DNA of 53,116 nt, taken from positions 1,517 to 54,632 of the forward strand of contig NZ_JAKJHX010000024.1 of the NCBI RefSeq assembly GCF_021648855.1, written 5' to 3'. Below are positions 1 through 8,573 of this stretch, in pieces; within the stretch, counting starts at the first letter, position 1; every line of letters starts with the position of its first letter. Source of the DNA: Tychonema litorale BBK16 (GTDB lineage Bacteria > Cyanobacteriota > Cyanobacteriia > Cyanobacteriales > Microcoleaceae). The notes beneath the pieces are model-generated. The model had not been told where the DNA came from. It saw nothing but the letters and a program-made list of their open reading frames with translations, and searched no databases. The translations under genes and the position numbers were made by a program.

Positions 1-126
1 GCGTCAGTGCCGATATTTGACACTACTCGAACAGTTGGTTTCTGACGCACCGCAACTGCAAATGTAGGGTGCGTCAGTGCCGATATTTGACACTACTCGA
101 ACAGTTGGTTTCTGACGCACCGCAAT
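1..126. repeat. Tandem direct repeat with hairpin arms
   Basis: Two near-identical copies of a unit of about 56 bp (1-56 and 71-126) lie head to tail with a 14-bp spacer. Each unit begins with GCGTCAG and ends with CTGACGC, so each can fold into a stem-loop. The window starts inside the first copy, so there may be more copies upstream. A related hairpin with the same arms but a different loop occurs at 29270-29333, which marks this as an interspersed repeat family. The array abuts the 3' end of the GH57 gene and may serve as its transcription end. Confidence 0.85.
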
Positions 127-138
127 TACCAACTTTTC

Positions 139-1635
139 CTACTTCATTAAAGCAGCACCGCGATTATAAAGTTCCCGCGCATAATCAGTCCAAGTTCCCT
201 GTCCCCAATAGCGAAAACAACTTGTTTGTACCAACAAATTGTAAAGCAAAGCTTGTTGATACTCAAACTGCTTGGTAACTGCTGCATCTTGTTGCACCAG
301 CGAGTCGTATTTTTTGTGAAATGCAGCGCTGAGTAAATTCATCGGTTCCAAGACGTTTTCGTAACCTTTTACCCAACTCAAATCGTTTGTCCAAGAAGCA
401 CCATCCATGTGAAAATTATGGTCGGTTTGCTTGAGTTGCGCGATCGCACTTTCGACCTTTTCCGGTGTAGCATTATCAGCATCGACTAACTTCCAGATTT
501 TGTGCTGGTTAACCCCTTGACAAATCGGATAATCTTCAGGATTAACGCCCGCAGCTTCAATTATCTCCAAATATTCAGTGCCGTTTAAACCGACAACACC
601 GGATTTGCCACCGCCTTGTTCGCGGTTTTCGTGCCAAGCTTTGACAAAGGCGCTGGGGAATTCATTCATCATCACGCCGCCATTTTCGCCGTCGGCAATT
701 TGAGTGACTAAGGAAGGAATTGTGACATTGCCAACTTTCTGTTTGTTGCGTCCTTTTGCTTCATAATATGGCTGCATTTGACCGACCAATTTTGTATCAG
801 AACCTTGGGTTTTAATCAAAGCAGTAATACTAATTGTTTCGCCGCGAGAATTTCGCGCCATCAAACGGTTGGGAATGTATTTTTGGTCTTGCGACAATCC
901 CGAACCGTCGATATTTTCGACAGAATGTTCCTGCACCATCAGCCAGCGGTAGCCGCATTCTTTCAAAGCTTTTATATATTCATAAAGCGTGTCAGGGTGA
1001 TTTGGAAAGTGCATTTCTGGAGGCGAAAAACCTTTGACACGCTTCAGGGCATCCAAGCCAAAAATGGCAGCAAAATGATGTTGCCATGCTTGGATTTGGA
1101 GTTTGATGTCGGGAATTGGAGTTGATGGAATCACGGCATGACTCCACATTGTCCCCAGCCATTCTACGTGAGGTTGATATTGCGGATCGCAGGTAATTCG
1201 TTTGAGATTGTCGAAGATATCATCGCGTCCCATTTGTCGCAATCCCCACAACAAATTGCCGGAATAATCGAGCATGATTCGCGGATTGCAACCTTCAGCA
1301 ATCAGTTGGGGAATGAATTCTCCCATGCGGGAATAGCACCAAGCGAAGACTCCAGCGTTGTGATTATCTCCTTGGTTGGGATGTTCAAACATATGCTGGA
1401 GATTGCAGATTAGTTCGCCGTTTGCACCCGCTGGAATGGTGGGTTGGTGCATATGCAGGGCGCAGGCAAATCCGGCTTGAATGTTTTCGAGGCGGAGGTT
1501 TGTCGTAGGTAGAAAGACTGGTTCGTTGCTATTGACTGCGGCGCTAATTTCTGCTTCGGAACCGCAAATATTCGGTAATCCTGAGTTGATTTCTTGTAAA
1601 GTGGGTAAATTGGGAGATTGTGCGATCGCAGGCAT
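139..1635 (-). CDS. Glycoside hydrolase family 57 protein
   Basis: A 498-residue protein of the GH57 (alpha-amylase / 4-alpha-glucanotransferase / branching-enzyme-like) superfamily. The N-terminal part carries the family's early motif (LHMHQP, about residue 60) and an asparagine-rich stretch. The block GFSPPEMHFP near residue 210 fits the strand that carries the catalytic glutamate in GH57 enzymes. No signal peptide is visible, so it should be cytoplasmic and act on glycogen-type alpha-glucans. The ATG is preceded by a GAGGAAAG ribosome-binding site. It is transcribed alone, with a YdcF-like gene upstream and the tandem hairpin repeat downstream. Substrate specificity (hydrolase versus transferase) cannot be decided from sequence. 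The family assignment is firm, the reaction is not. Confidence 0.8.
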   Translation of the reverse strand: MPAIAQSPNLPTLQEINSGLPNICGSEAEISAAVNSNEPVFLPTTNLRLENIQAGFACALHMHQPTIPAGANGELICNLQHMFEHPNQGDNHNAGVFAWCYSRMGEFIPQLIAEGCNPRIMLDYSGNLLWGLRQMGRDDIFDNLKRITCDPQYQPHVEWLGTMWSHAVIPSTPIPDIKLQIQAWQHHFAAIFGLDALKRVKGFSPPEMHFPNHPDTLYEYIKALKECGYRWLMVQEHSVENIDGSGLSQDQKYIPNRLMARNSRGETISITALIKTQGSDTKLVGQMQPYYEAKGRNKQKVGNVTIPSLVTQIADGENGGVMMNEFPSAFVKAWHENREQGGGKSGVVGLNGTEYLEIIEAAGVNPEDYPICQGVNQHKIWKLVDADNATPEKVESAIAQLKQTDHNFHMDGASWTNDLSWVKGYENVLEPMNLLSAAFHKKYDSLVQQDAAVTKQFEYQQALLYNLLVQTSCFRYWGQGTWTDYARELYNRGAALMK

Positions 1636-1735
1636 AAAACTTTCCTCAATAATTGTGGAGCGGTAGTGTCTGCTACTGCTAAAATAGCTGTAAAATTTGA
1701 GAGTAGCAGAATATGCCTGAAAAACATAAATTTGA

Positions 1736-2326
1736 TTATTTAATTGTTGGTTGACTGATATTAGCGCCAGTGTAACCAGTAGTCAGCCAAACAATAGCTC
1801 TCACACCGTCGCGGACTGCTTTTCGCATGGGTTCGGGTTCTCTGCCCGAAGGAACAGCCACAGGTTTGAAACTAATTCCTCGACTACCGAAAACAATCTC
1901 TCCGATAATCTGAGCTCGTCTCATATGGTCATCAGAGGTAATCAGATACAAGCTATCAATTCCCCGATCGCGCAATTCATCCACCAATGTGGTAAAGTTG
2001 GTCACAGTATCCACCGCTCTGTAATCCAAATGCACGCGATCGGACTGAATGCCCGCCTCTGAAAACACCCATTCAGCGAACTCACGATTGCTCCCAGAAG
2101 AAACCCAAATTGGTAAACCTGGATGTTTACGAGCAAAATTAGCTGCAAACACCTCCCGTTCCGTAGCCCCACCCAAAACCAACAAAGCTTGGGGTCTTTG
2201 AAACTCGCCCTTGAGATGTTGATAACTAAACCAAAAAGCCGCCAAAAACGCTATCAGCAACCGAACTTGCTGTGAACTTCTCAAACGTTTGCGAGGTCGC
2301 TTGTTTAAATTGACTCTTAACCACAT
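1736..2326 (-). CDS. YdcF/SanA-like DUF218 membrane-anchored protein
   Basis: A 196-residue protein with an arginine/lysine-rich N-terminus, one membrane segment (about residues 22-38) and a DUF218 domain. Family signatures are LVLGGATEREVFAA near residue 50, a conserved VDTVTNF segment and the SDDHMRRA block near residue 130. The family (YdcF, SanA, ElyC) is linked to cell-envelope integrity but its biochemical reaction is poorly known. The topology suggests a single anchor with the domain on one side of the inner membrane. The ATG is the only plausible start, with no strong Shine-Dalgarno sequence. It lies upstream of the GH57 gene with a 100-bp gap, so the two may or may not share a transcript. 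Confidence 0.75.
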   Translation of the reverse strand: MWLRVNLNKRPRKRLRSSQQVRLLIAFLAAFWFSYQHLKGEFQRPQALLVLGGATEREVFAANFARKHPGLPIWVSSGSNREFAEWVFSEAGIQSDRVHLDYRAVDTVTNFTTLVDELRDRGIDSLYLITSDDHMRRAQIIGEIVFGSRGISFKPVAVPSGREPEPMRKAVRDGVRAIVWLTTGYTGANISQPTIK

Positions 2327-2399
2327 TTAAACCTATAAAAATTTTGTGTATCTGACAATGGAACAATAACAAAAAATACGACACTTATAGCCTATTAAC

Positions 2400-2515
2400 A
2401 GGAATTAAAATTTTAAAGTTAAGACAGGACACGGCATTGCTGTGTCCCTACAATTCATCCGGGTAGGGACACGGCATTGCTGTGTCCTCGGCGACAATGC
2501 CGTGTCCTCGGTGAC
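2400..2515. repeat. GACACGGCA palindromic repeat cluster
   Basis: Several overlapping near-palindromes of the form GGACACGGCATTGCTGTGTCC lie between the YdcF-like gene and the tRNA. The same family (core GGCAGTGCC or GGCATTGCT) recurs at about 9795-9860, 29370-29405, 36388-36440 and 37130-37170. It is also the insertion target of the two 197-bp MITE copies. Confidence 0.7.
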
Positions 2516-2523
2516 TTTAAAAG

Positions 2524-2553
2524 AAAAGGGCAAAACCTAAACTTTGCCCTTTT
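2524..2553 (-). terminator. Rho-independent-type terminator after tRNA-Arg
   Basis: An inverted repeat (AAAAGGGCAAA ... TTTGCCCTTTT) with an 8-nt loop lies 27 bp beyond the 3' end of the tRNA. On the minus strand its second arm runs into a T-rich tract, which fits an intrinsic terminator for the tRNA transcript. No protein gene ends here in that orientation. Confidence 0.6.
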
Positions 2554-2579
2554 GCTTTAAATTGTCCTTAATTTTTTTA

Positions 2580-2902
2580 TGGGACTGGCCGGGTTCGAAC
2601 CGGCGACCTAGCGCTTCAGATTTGTGTGAGTTTCCCCACTCTCCGGACTATTCCTTCACCATAGGCTTGTGACCTTTAGGTGGCGGCCGTATGTTTAGGA
2701 GGTTTTATGATTTACTTCCTAAAGCCAGTCTCTGCACCTTCTCCACTAACATTTTAGTATTAGTAGAGCTTGGCTCAAGATTACCTTATCCGTTGTCAGA
2801 CTTAGGCTTCCTTGAGTTTGACCACATTCACTCCCAGAGTTTCCTACCAGGGTGCCCGATTCTTCAGGAGGCGCTTGCTCTATCCATCTGAGCCACAGCC
2901 CC
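2580..2902 (-). tRNA. trnR: tRNA-Arg(CCU), interrupted by a group I intron
   Basis: A complete cloverleaf is obtained by joining 2902-2866 (37 nt) to 2616-2580 (37 nt). The acceptor stem GGGGCTG pairs with CAGTCCC with one G-U pair and discriminator A. The D arm is GCTC/GAGC, the anticodon stem AGCGC/GCGCT, and the T arm GCCGG-TTCGAAC-CCGGC. The anticodon loop of the spliced product is CUCCUAA, with CCU at positions 34-36. CCA is not encoded. The interruption falls directly after the last anticodon base. The gene stands alone, with a terminator-like hairpin downstream. It should read AGG codons. Confidence 0.92.
2617..2865 (-). other. Group I intron in tRNA-Arg(CCU)
   Basis: The 249-nt insert carries group I catalytic-core sequence on the minus strand: a P4-P6 segment AATCTTGAGCCAA and a P7 segment GGTGCAGAGACT, whose partner AATAGTCC lies near the 3' end. 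These are hallmark blocks of the small subgroup IC3 tRNA introns of cyanobacteria and plastids. The 5' exon ends in U and the intron ends in G, as group I splicing requires. There is no open reading frame, so no homing endonuclease is encoded. Splice sites were placed from the tRNA fold and these rules. Subgroup assignment is by resemblance only. Confidence 0.88.
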
Positions 2903-3078
2903 AGTTGCTGAACCGTTTTGATTATAGCAGACAATGTCGATTTTAAATTTAAAGTTTTGGATTCAATTTCTACGCGCACGCAAGGCCAAAAACCCGGTTT
3001 CTCCGAAAAATTGGGAATTATACCATTTCTCTAAAATCGTGCAACACTCTTCGACCCCCCCTAGAGCGTGTTTTCAAA

Positions 3079-3169
3079 CCCGGAGATCCCCCCTAGCCCC
3101 CCTTAATAAGGGGGGGACAAGAGCACTCAAAGTCCCCCTTTTTAAGGGGGATTTAGGGGGATCTCCGGG
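3079..3169. repeat. G/C-run hairpin repeat, copy C
   Basis: A 91-bp imperfect palindrome rich in CCCCC and GGGGG runs. Outer arms are CCCGGAGATCCCCC and GGGGGATCTCCGGG. The interior has the family pattern of TAGCCCCCCTTAA, then GGGGGGGACAAGAG, then AAAGTCCCCC. Related copies lie at 29461-29549, 36494-36582 and 51743-51847. This one is not inside a 197-bp MITE. It sits downstream of the zinc-ribbon/GUN4 gene and may act as its terminator. Confidence 0.85.
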
Positions 3170-3191
3170 GTTTTTTATCTTAGTCCTAAGT

Positions 3192-4025
3192 TTAATGATT
3201 TCCGCAAGCTGCAAGTCTTCCAGTAATCGCGACAAAGTTCTCTGCTGCGGTGAGTTTGCCGACACCGTAACAAGCGCGCCGCCGCCAGACTGTGATGGGG
3301 AGATGTCCAGATGGGGAAGTTTCACGAAAGGATAGTTCTTCGTAATACTTCCAATTATCCTTGACTCGCCAGCCCACCCGATCGCAAAATTCCGTATATT
3401 TGCCCCCAACACTGTCCCAAATCTGCTGCTGTACCGTCAACCCGAACCGTCCATTGCTGTATTGTTGCCAAAGTTGGTCGATCGTGCGAAGGTCTGTACA
3501 AGGAAAGTTGTCAATATCCGCTGCACTCAACCAACCTTCCTCTTCCCTCAAACTAATAGACAGCAAAATTTCCCAAGTATGTTCGTCAGCTTTCTGCCAT
3601 TTTCCCGTTTTCAAGAGTTGTGTCAATTGGCGGTAGTCCATCCCAACTTCAGACAGCGGCGGAGTTTTGTCAGGCATTTCGCCTATTTTCTCTTCCAGGC
3701 GCAGTAGAGTGCTGGCAATAGCCTCTGGGTTCAATTGTTCCAAACGGTACAAAACCCAGTCTAGCTGAGATTGGATGTGCGATCGCGCGATCGAACTTTC
3801 CTGCAATTCCCCTTGCAATTCATCGAACTTCGTCTCCCAACTTTGTTGAGTAGAGGCAACTTGCCACATCTTTCTTGCCCAATTCAATCTAACTTCTTCT
3901 TTTTTTAAATAAGTTTTGGTAGCCTTAGAACTCGAAGGATAAACCGTCAAATCCCAGCCACAAGTTGAGCAAGTTGCTGCTGATTTCTCGACATATTCCG
4001 TATCACAAACTGGACATTTTGACAT
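3192..4025 (-). CDS. Zinc-ribbon / GUN4-domain protein
   Basis: A 277-residue protein with three parts. Residues 4-23 form a zinc ribbon (CPVC and CSTC pairs). About residues 40-125 are charged and probably coiled-coil. About residues 130-265 match a GUN4 domain (DYRQLTQLLKTGKW, FPCTDLRTIDQLWQQYS, GRFGLTVQQQIW, FCDRVGWR). GUN4 proper binds protoporphyrin IX / Mg-protoporphyrin and stimulates Mg chelatase. Multi-domain GUN4 proteins are common in filamentous cyanobacteria, and their roles are mostly unknown. The ribbon could let it bind a protein or nucleic acid partner, which is inference. It is transcribed alone and has no signal peptide. Confidence 0.85.
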   Translation of the reverse strand: MSKCPVCDTEYVEKSAATCSTCGWDLTVYPSSSKATKTYLKKEEVRLNWARKMWQVASTQQSWETKFDELQGELQESSIARSHIQSQLDWVLYRLEQLNPEAIASTLLRLEEKIGEMPDKTPPLSEVGMDYRQLTQLLKTGKWQKADEHTWEILLSISLREEEGWLSAADIDNFPCTDLRTIDQLWQQYSNGRFGLTVQQQIWDSVGGKYTEFCDRVGWRVKDNWKYYEELSFRETSPSGHLPITVWRRRACYGVGKLTAAENFVAITGRLAACGNH

Positions 4026-4133
4026 AGGAGAAGGAAGTTCGGCAACGGATTTTGTAACGGATTTAACGGATGTAACAAATTTTGGGCGTTGCTGAATTTA
4101 GGTATGATTCAATCGCTTAGATAATCCCTGAAA

Positions 4134-4163
4134 TGTAGAGGCAATTCATGAATTGCCTCTACA
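4134..4163. repeat. Perfect palindrome, GAGGCAATTCATGAATTGCCTC type
   Basis: A 30-bp perfect inverted repeat centred on AATTCATGAATT. The same family, with GGGG instead of GAGG, occurs at 10287-10322 and 10335-10358, and each place is followed by CTTTCGGA or a close variant. It lies between two convergent-spaced minus-strand genes and can form a cruciform or RNA hairpin. Confidence 0.85.
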
Positions 4164-4213
4164 TTTCGGAAACAAATCATACTCCAAATCAGCAATGCCT
4201 CTATTCAATTTCC

Positions 4214-5356
4214 CTAACAAGGCAAACGAATAGTAAACAAACTGCCTTGCCCCAACGCAGACTTAGCCTCAATTGTACCACGGTGAGCTTCCACTATTTG
4301 GCGGCACAAATGCAGTCCCAAACCAGTACCAGATTTTTTATGAGTTCCAGGCCCAAACCTTTTAAATAATTTTGTTTGTTCTGTTGGAGAAATCCCCGCA
4401 CCAGTATCTTGAATTTCGATGATTATCCAAGCTAGAGGTTGATTTTTTAAGCTAGTAAAAGCTGGAGGATTTTCGGCTTTTAAGCGAATGTCTATCGAAC
4501 CCCTATCAGTGAATTTTATCGCATTGCCGATGAGATTTGTTAGCAAACGGTGCAATTCCAGGCGATCGCCCGGATACTTGGAAATAGGATCACTTTCTGC
4601 ACTTTCTGTCAAGTCTAAATTCACTGACAAACCTTTAGCATCGGCTAAGGGAGCAAGTTCTTCGGCTACTTCGGCGATCAGTTGTCGCAAGTCAACGGCT
4701 GCAAAAATTAGGGATTTGCCACCTGCTTCATAGCGATATACTTCCAGCAGCATATTTACCATAGTTATCAGGTTTTGGTTGCTGCGAACCATTGTCCCGA
4801 AAGCGTCACACATGGGGAGGGAGATTTCTCCCAGAGCTCCTTGCAGCATTAAGGTTAGCATTCGATCGGCTGCTACCAGGGGTGTCCGCAAGTCGTGAGC
4901 GAGTCTGGAGACAAAATCTTCTCGCTGAAGCGCGATCGAATTGCGTTCGTCTACGCTGTGTTTGAGCCGCAAGAGCGATCGCACCCTTGCCAGTAGTTCA
5001 TCCATTTCCACGGGTTTGCGGATGAAATCATCTGCTCCTAAGTCTAATCCTTGAACTACGCTAGCACTGTCGTGAGCGGTGATCAGCAAAATCGGAATAA
5101 ATGGCAATTCTGGTTTTTGCCGAATTCGCTTAGTGACTTCGTAACCGTCCATTCCCGGCATCATTACGTCTAGCAGTAGCAAATCAGGCGGCTTTTTGTC
5201 AATTTGGCTCAAGGCCGAAAAACCATTATCTGCACTACTAATTTCGTAACCTTCTTCTTCCAGAATTGTCTCTATCAACAAAACGTTATCTGGGGCATCG
5301 TCTACAACCAAAATGCGATCGACCTTGGTAGCATTCGGAACAGATAAATATTGCAT
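4214..5356 (-). CDS. Response regulator receiver-histidine kinase hybrid
   Basis: A 380-residue cytoplasmic two-component protein with the receiver domain first. Residues 14-125 form the receiver, with the acidic pair D19-D20, phospho-acceptor D63 (LLLLDVMMPG) and conserved K114. The HisKA domain follows with H154 in the H-box LAHDLRTP. A HATPase_c domain follows with N-box LTNLIGNAIKF, G1 DTGAGIS and G2 GTGLGL. There is no membrane segment and no PAS or GAF sensor, so the input probably arrives by phosphotransfer to the receiver or by protein contact. It lies downstream of the nucleotide cyclase gene on the same strand (175-bp gap), so they may act in one pathway. Targets are unknown. Confidence 0.88.
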   Translation of the reverse strand: MQYLSVPNATKVDRILVVDDAPDNVLLIETILEEEGYEISSADNGFSALSQIDKKPPDLLLLDVMMPGMDGYEVTKRIRQKPELPFIPILLITAHDSASVVQGLDLGADDFIRKPVEMDELLARVRSLLRLKHSVDERNSIALQREDFVSRLAHDLRTPLVAADRMLTLMLQGALGEISLPMCDAFGTMVRSNQNLITMVNMLLEVYRYEAGGKSLIFAAVDLRQLIAEVAEELAPLADAKGLSVNLDLTESAESDPISKYPGDRLELHRLLTNLIGNAIKFTDRGSIDIRLKAENPPAFTSLKNQPLAWIIIEIQDTGAGISPTEQTKLFKRFGPGTHKKSGTGLGLHLCRQIVEAHRGTIEAKSALGQGSLFTIRLPC

Positions 5357-5531
5357 TTAATTCTCGACTTGCAAATTAGTATTAACTTTCATAAGGCTTC
5401 ATACCTATTTTTTCACATTTTTCAGCTTGTGGGATCTGTCCTAGGGAATATCTAAATATCTTCAGAATATTTCTAAATTTTTGCACTCTAATTTAATAGT
5501 CGAAGGACCGCCCAATTCCCAATGCAATATA

Positions 5532-8174
5532 TTACTTTGTACTCATAGTATGTACACCGTCCCAATCCTCCGGCGGAGACACTTCCAAATAACTTAGAGA
5601 GCGTTCCATGTGCACTTCAACAGGTTTATCGCTCGGTCTCATCACCAAAGCGGCATCAAAAAAACTAATCGCTTTCTGGAAGTTTCTAGAAATATAAGCT
5701 TCTCGACCATTTTTGTAAAGTTCCAAAAACTTTTGAGTTTCCCCGTCTATAGGATCTGAACTACTTTGTAGCAATTCATAAATGCCCACTGGCTGATTTT
5801 TGCCTTTAACCCGCACCTTGTCCAATTCTCGCACCCAAATGCGATCGCTACACAAACTATAGGTAAATTCGCTCAAAATTATATCGCATCCGTACTCCTT
5901 GGTAAGCTGTTCCAGGCGCGAACTTAAATTCACTGCATCACCAATCACAGTATAATCCATCCGCTTTTGAGAACCAATATTTCCTGAAACCACCTCACCC
6001 GAACTAATGCCAATTCCAAACCGAAATGGATCTTCTCCAGGGCGAGAATCATTAAATTCTACCAGGCGCTTTCTCATATCCAAAGCTGATTTAACCGCCA
6101 TCCACCCATGACTTTCCGGCGGATTCAGGGGTAACGGCGCGCCGAACACAGCCATTAAAGCATCACCTATAAACTTATCCAAAGTACCTTCGCAATGGAA
6201 AACAGCTTCCACCATTGTTTCAAAATACTGATTCAGCAGGGCGACAACTTCCGATGCTCCCAAATTTTCCGTCAGCGTCGTATAGCCGCGAATATCCGAA
6301 AATAAAATAGTGACATCCTTGCGTTCCCCCACCATCAGCGCATCATCACCCAAGGCCATCACTTGTTCCACGACTCCGGGAGTCATATAACGAGACATCG
6401 TAGTTTTCATCCGCTTTTCGCGGCTAATATCTTCGAGTACCACCAAGCCTCCCCGCACGCCTCCTTCTGGATTAGTCAGGGGGTTAACAGTCAAATTCAA
6501 ACTGCGTTCAATTATTTTAATTAGAGACCGGGAAATTGGGAGAGGACAGTAAGGGTAATAATTCGTAGAATTGTCAAGGGCGAATAGAGATTGGGAATTA
6601 GCTAATTGTAGCAGTGATAATTCCTCAGTCCAAGCATCGTTTTCGCCCCAAGCATAATATAAATTAGGGTTATTTGGAGCGGGAACTGCCAAAATATAAA
6701 TGTCTGCTTCATCTTGGGAATTTAGTGATTTTTCTACTAAAAGTCCGAGGGTTAAGTTTTGTTCGGGAACATAATGTCTAGCAGCATGGTTAAGGCTGTC
6801 TTGTAGTCGAAATTGCAAATTTTCGATCGGCAAAACTTCCCAAACATAGCGATTAATCAGTTTTTCTTCCCAAAGCTGGGGATTGTCTTTAGTTTTATCT
6901 TGATTTACCGGACAGCCCAAAAGTTCTAGAGCCGCCTCATTAATAGTCACAATACGGCCCTGAAAATCGGTGGAAATAACTGCATCAGAAAGACTTTGGA
7001 GCATATCTTTCTGATACTGTTTTTCGACCATCATATTTTCAAATAATTGAGAATTTTGCAGTGCCATTCCCGCCTGGGAATTGAATGCCCGCAGAAATTC
7101 TTCATCGGAATTAGTAAAAGTTCCTTGGTTTTTATTAATTAGTTGAGTTACCCCGATTAACTCACCTTTAGCATTAAAAACTGGCATACACAAAACAGTC
7201 CGAGTGCGATATCCTGTTTGTTGGTCTGTCGAGGGGTCAAAACGGGGATCGTCGTAAGCATCTGTAATATTTAGAATTTCACCTGTAGAAGCTACATAAC
7301 CAACGATTCCTCTATTAGCGGGAATGCGGAGTTTCATCATTGTTTTACCATCGGCTTTGGTGATGTTTGTCCAAAGTTCGTTGGTTTCTCGATTCAACAA
7401 AAATAGCGTACTGCGATCGGCTTGCATCAAGTCACGAGCTTGATCCATCACCGATTGCAAAGTTGTTTCCAGATCAAGACTTTGGCCCAAAGTCGTGGTA
7501 GCCCTCAAAAGTGCCGCCACCCCTCGCTGATTGCGGGCGACTACATAGAAAGACTGACAACTTTCCAGAATAATCCCGATCGAATCTGCAAAAGCCCGAA
7601 ACTGCTGTTCATCGTCCTCAGTAAAAGGGGCATCTCCTGCTTTATTTAAAAGTCTGACCACTGCGACGGGTTCACTTTCGTTCTTGCTGCTAAAAATCGG
7701 CATACAGAGGATAGTCTTGATGCGGTAGTCGGGGGGTTCATCAACTTCGGGATTAAATTGCTCATGATCCCTAGCCTCAAGAACATTGATCGATTCTCCC
7801 GTACTAGCTACGTAGCCTAAAATACCTGCATCCATCGGTAAGCGAACTTCTAGATTGTTGCCGTTAGCATCGACTGTTTTGTGCCATAGTTGATTTTTGC
7901 TAGAGTCTACCAAAAAAATTGTAGTTTGGTCTGCTTGGAGAATGAGGCCAATTTTGACAGTGAAGGCATCCAAGAGTTGCTCTAAGAGACTTTCGAGGGC
8001 TTCATTATTAATCAGATCCATCGCCCGGATAAATTGCTGAAATTCAGCCGTGATAAAGTCCAGCAAACAGACTAATTCCGGAACTGGCAGGTTCTTAACA
8101 CGGGAGGTTAATGCCCCCATTAAATTGACTTGAGTCAGTGTAGCCAGAACGCTACCAGCATTGGAGAATGTCAT
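5532..8174 (-). CDS. GAF-GAF-PAS class III nucleotide (adenylate) cyclase
   Basis: An 880-residue soluble protein. Two GAF domains (about 55-210 and 230-385, both with LRIPANRGIVGYVAS-like blocks) are followed by a PAS domain from about 395. The class III cyclase domain spans about 615-810, and a helical tail may hold one TPR-like hairpin. Catalytic residues are present: metal-binding D627 (FSDIRGY) and D671 (FIGDALMA), substrate-selecting K667 and T742, and transition-state N749 and R753. The Lys/Thr pair matches that of the cyanobacterial adenylate cyclase CyaB1, so cAMP is the likely product. Tandem GAF domains in this family bind cyclic nucleotides and give feedback activation. No membrane segment is seen. 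Confidence 0.9.
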   Translation of the reverse strand: MTFSNAGSVLATLTQVNLMGALTSRVKNLPVPELVCLLDFITAEFQQFIRAMDLINNEALESLLEQLLDAFTVKIGLILQADQTTIFLVDSSKNQLWHKTVDANGNNLEVRLPMDAGILGYVASTGESINVLEARDHEQFNPEVDEPPDYRIKTILCMPIFSSKNESEPVAVVRLLNKAGDAPFTEDDEQQFRAFADSIGIILESCQSFYVVARNQRGVAALLRATTTLGQSLDLETTLQSVMDQARDLMQADRSTLFLLNRETNELWTNITKADGKTMMKLRIPANRGIVGYVASTGEILNITDAYDDPRFDPSTDQQTGYRTRTVLCMPVFNAKGELIGVTQLINKNQGTFTNSDEEFLRAFNSQAGMALQNSQLFENMMVEKQYQKDMLQSLSDAVISTDFQGRIVTINEAALELLGCPVNQDKTKDNPQLWEEKLINRYVWEVLPIENLQFRLQDSLNHAARHYVPEQNLTLGLLVEKSLNSQDEADIYILAVPAPNNPNLYYAWGENDAWTEELSLLQLANSQSLFALDNSTNYYPYCPLPISRSLIKIIERSLNLTVNPLTNPEGGVRGGLVVLEDISREKRMKTTMSRYMTPGVVEQVMALGDDALMVGERKDVTILFSDIRGYTTLTENLGASEVVALLNQYFETMVEAVFHCEGTLDKFIGDALMAVFGAPLPLNPPESHGWMAVKSALDMRKRLVEFNDSRPGEDPFRFGIGISSGEVVSGNIGSQKRMDYTVIGDAVNLSSRLEQLTKEYGCDIILSEFTYSLCSDRIWVRELDKVRVKGKNQPVGIYELLQSSSDPIDGETQKFLELYKNGREAYISRNFQKAISFFDAALVMRPSDKPVEVHMERSLSYLEVSPPEDWDGVHTMSTK

Positions 8175-8235
8175 GATTAACTGCTTTTTTAGAGGGTAGA
8201 CTGACCACTTGTTAAAAAGTAGATTTTGGTATGGG

Positions 8236-8418
8236 TTAAAATTTTGAGTGAATTTTAAGATAACAGGGTAAAACCGATGTAAATATTAGGATAGACATAA
8301 CCGCATTCTTTGCCACATTTAGATCCGTGTTTTGGGTATGTCCACATTCAGGACACACATAATGGCGGCAATCCTTGGGTTCCGGGTATTGACCTATCGA
8401 CGTTTTAGCCCATTGACT
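8236..8418 (-). pseudogene. TnpB-like transposase remnant (zinc-ribbon end)
   Basis: A 61-codon open stretch without a start codon. Its translation includes KDCRHYVCPECGHTQNTDLN followed by VAKNAV. This resembles the C-terminal zinc ribbon of IS200/IS605-type TnpB proteins (Y-x-C-P-x-C-G, then D-x-N-x-A-x-N), but the first Cys pair is missing. Just upstream (8411-8453) lies an inverted repeat (CATTGACTAGACC ... GGTCTGGTCAATG). The rest of the 8175-8573 gap between the cyclase gene and sqdX holds nothing else I can support. The reading as a decayed element is likely but rests on one short block. Confidence 0.5.
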
Positions 8419-8573
8419 AGACCAAATACGGTCTGGTCAATGGTGTTTGGGTTAACTGCGGTGATGTGCTCGATATTTTGAGGAAGTGTTGATAGTCTAA
8501 TGTTAAACCAAGGAGGAGAATAGCTACGCAATCATTCCTCAAACCTCTACTTTAATGAGTTGGTGTGAATCCG

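Noticed and set aside
1410..1727. 105-codon frame overlapping the start of the GH57 gene
   Set aside because: Same strand, different frame over a clear GH57 N-terminus; no ribosome-binding site or domain.
3079..3169. CRISPR-like array from the G/C-run repeats
   Set aside because: Single dispersed palindromes with no regular spacers and no cas genes; they are interspersed hairpin repeats.
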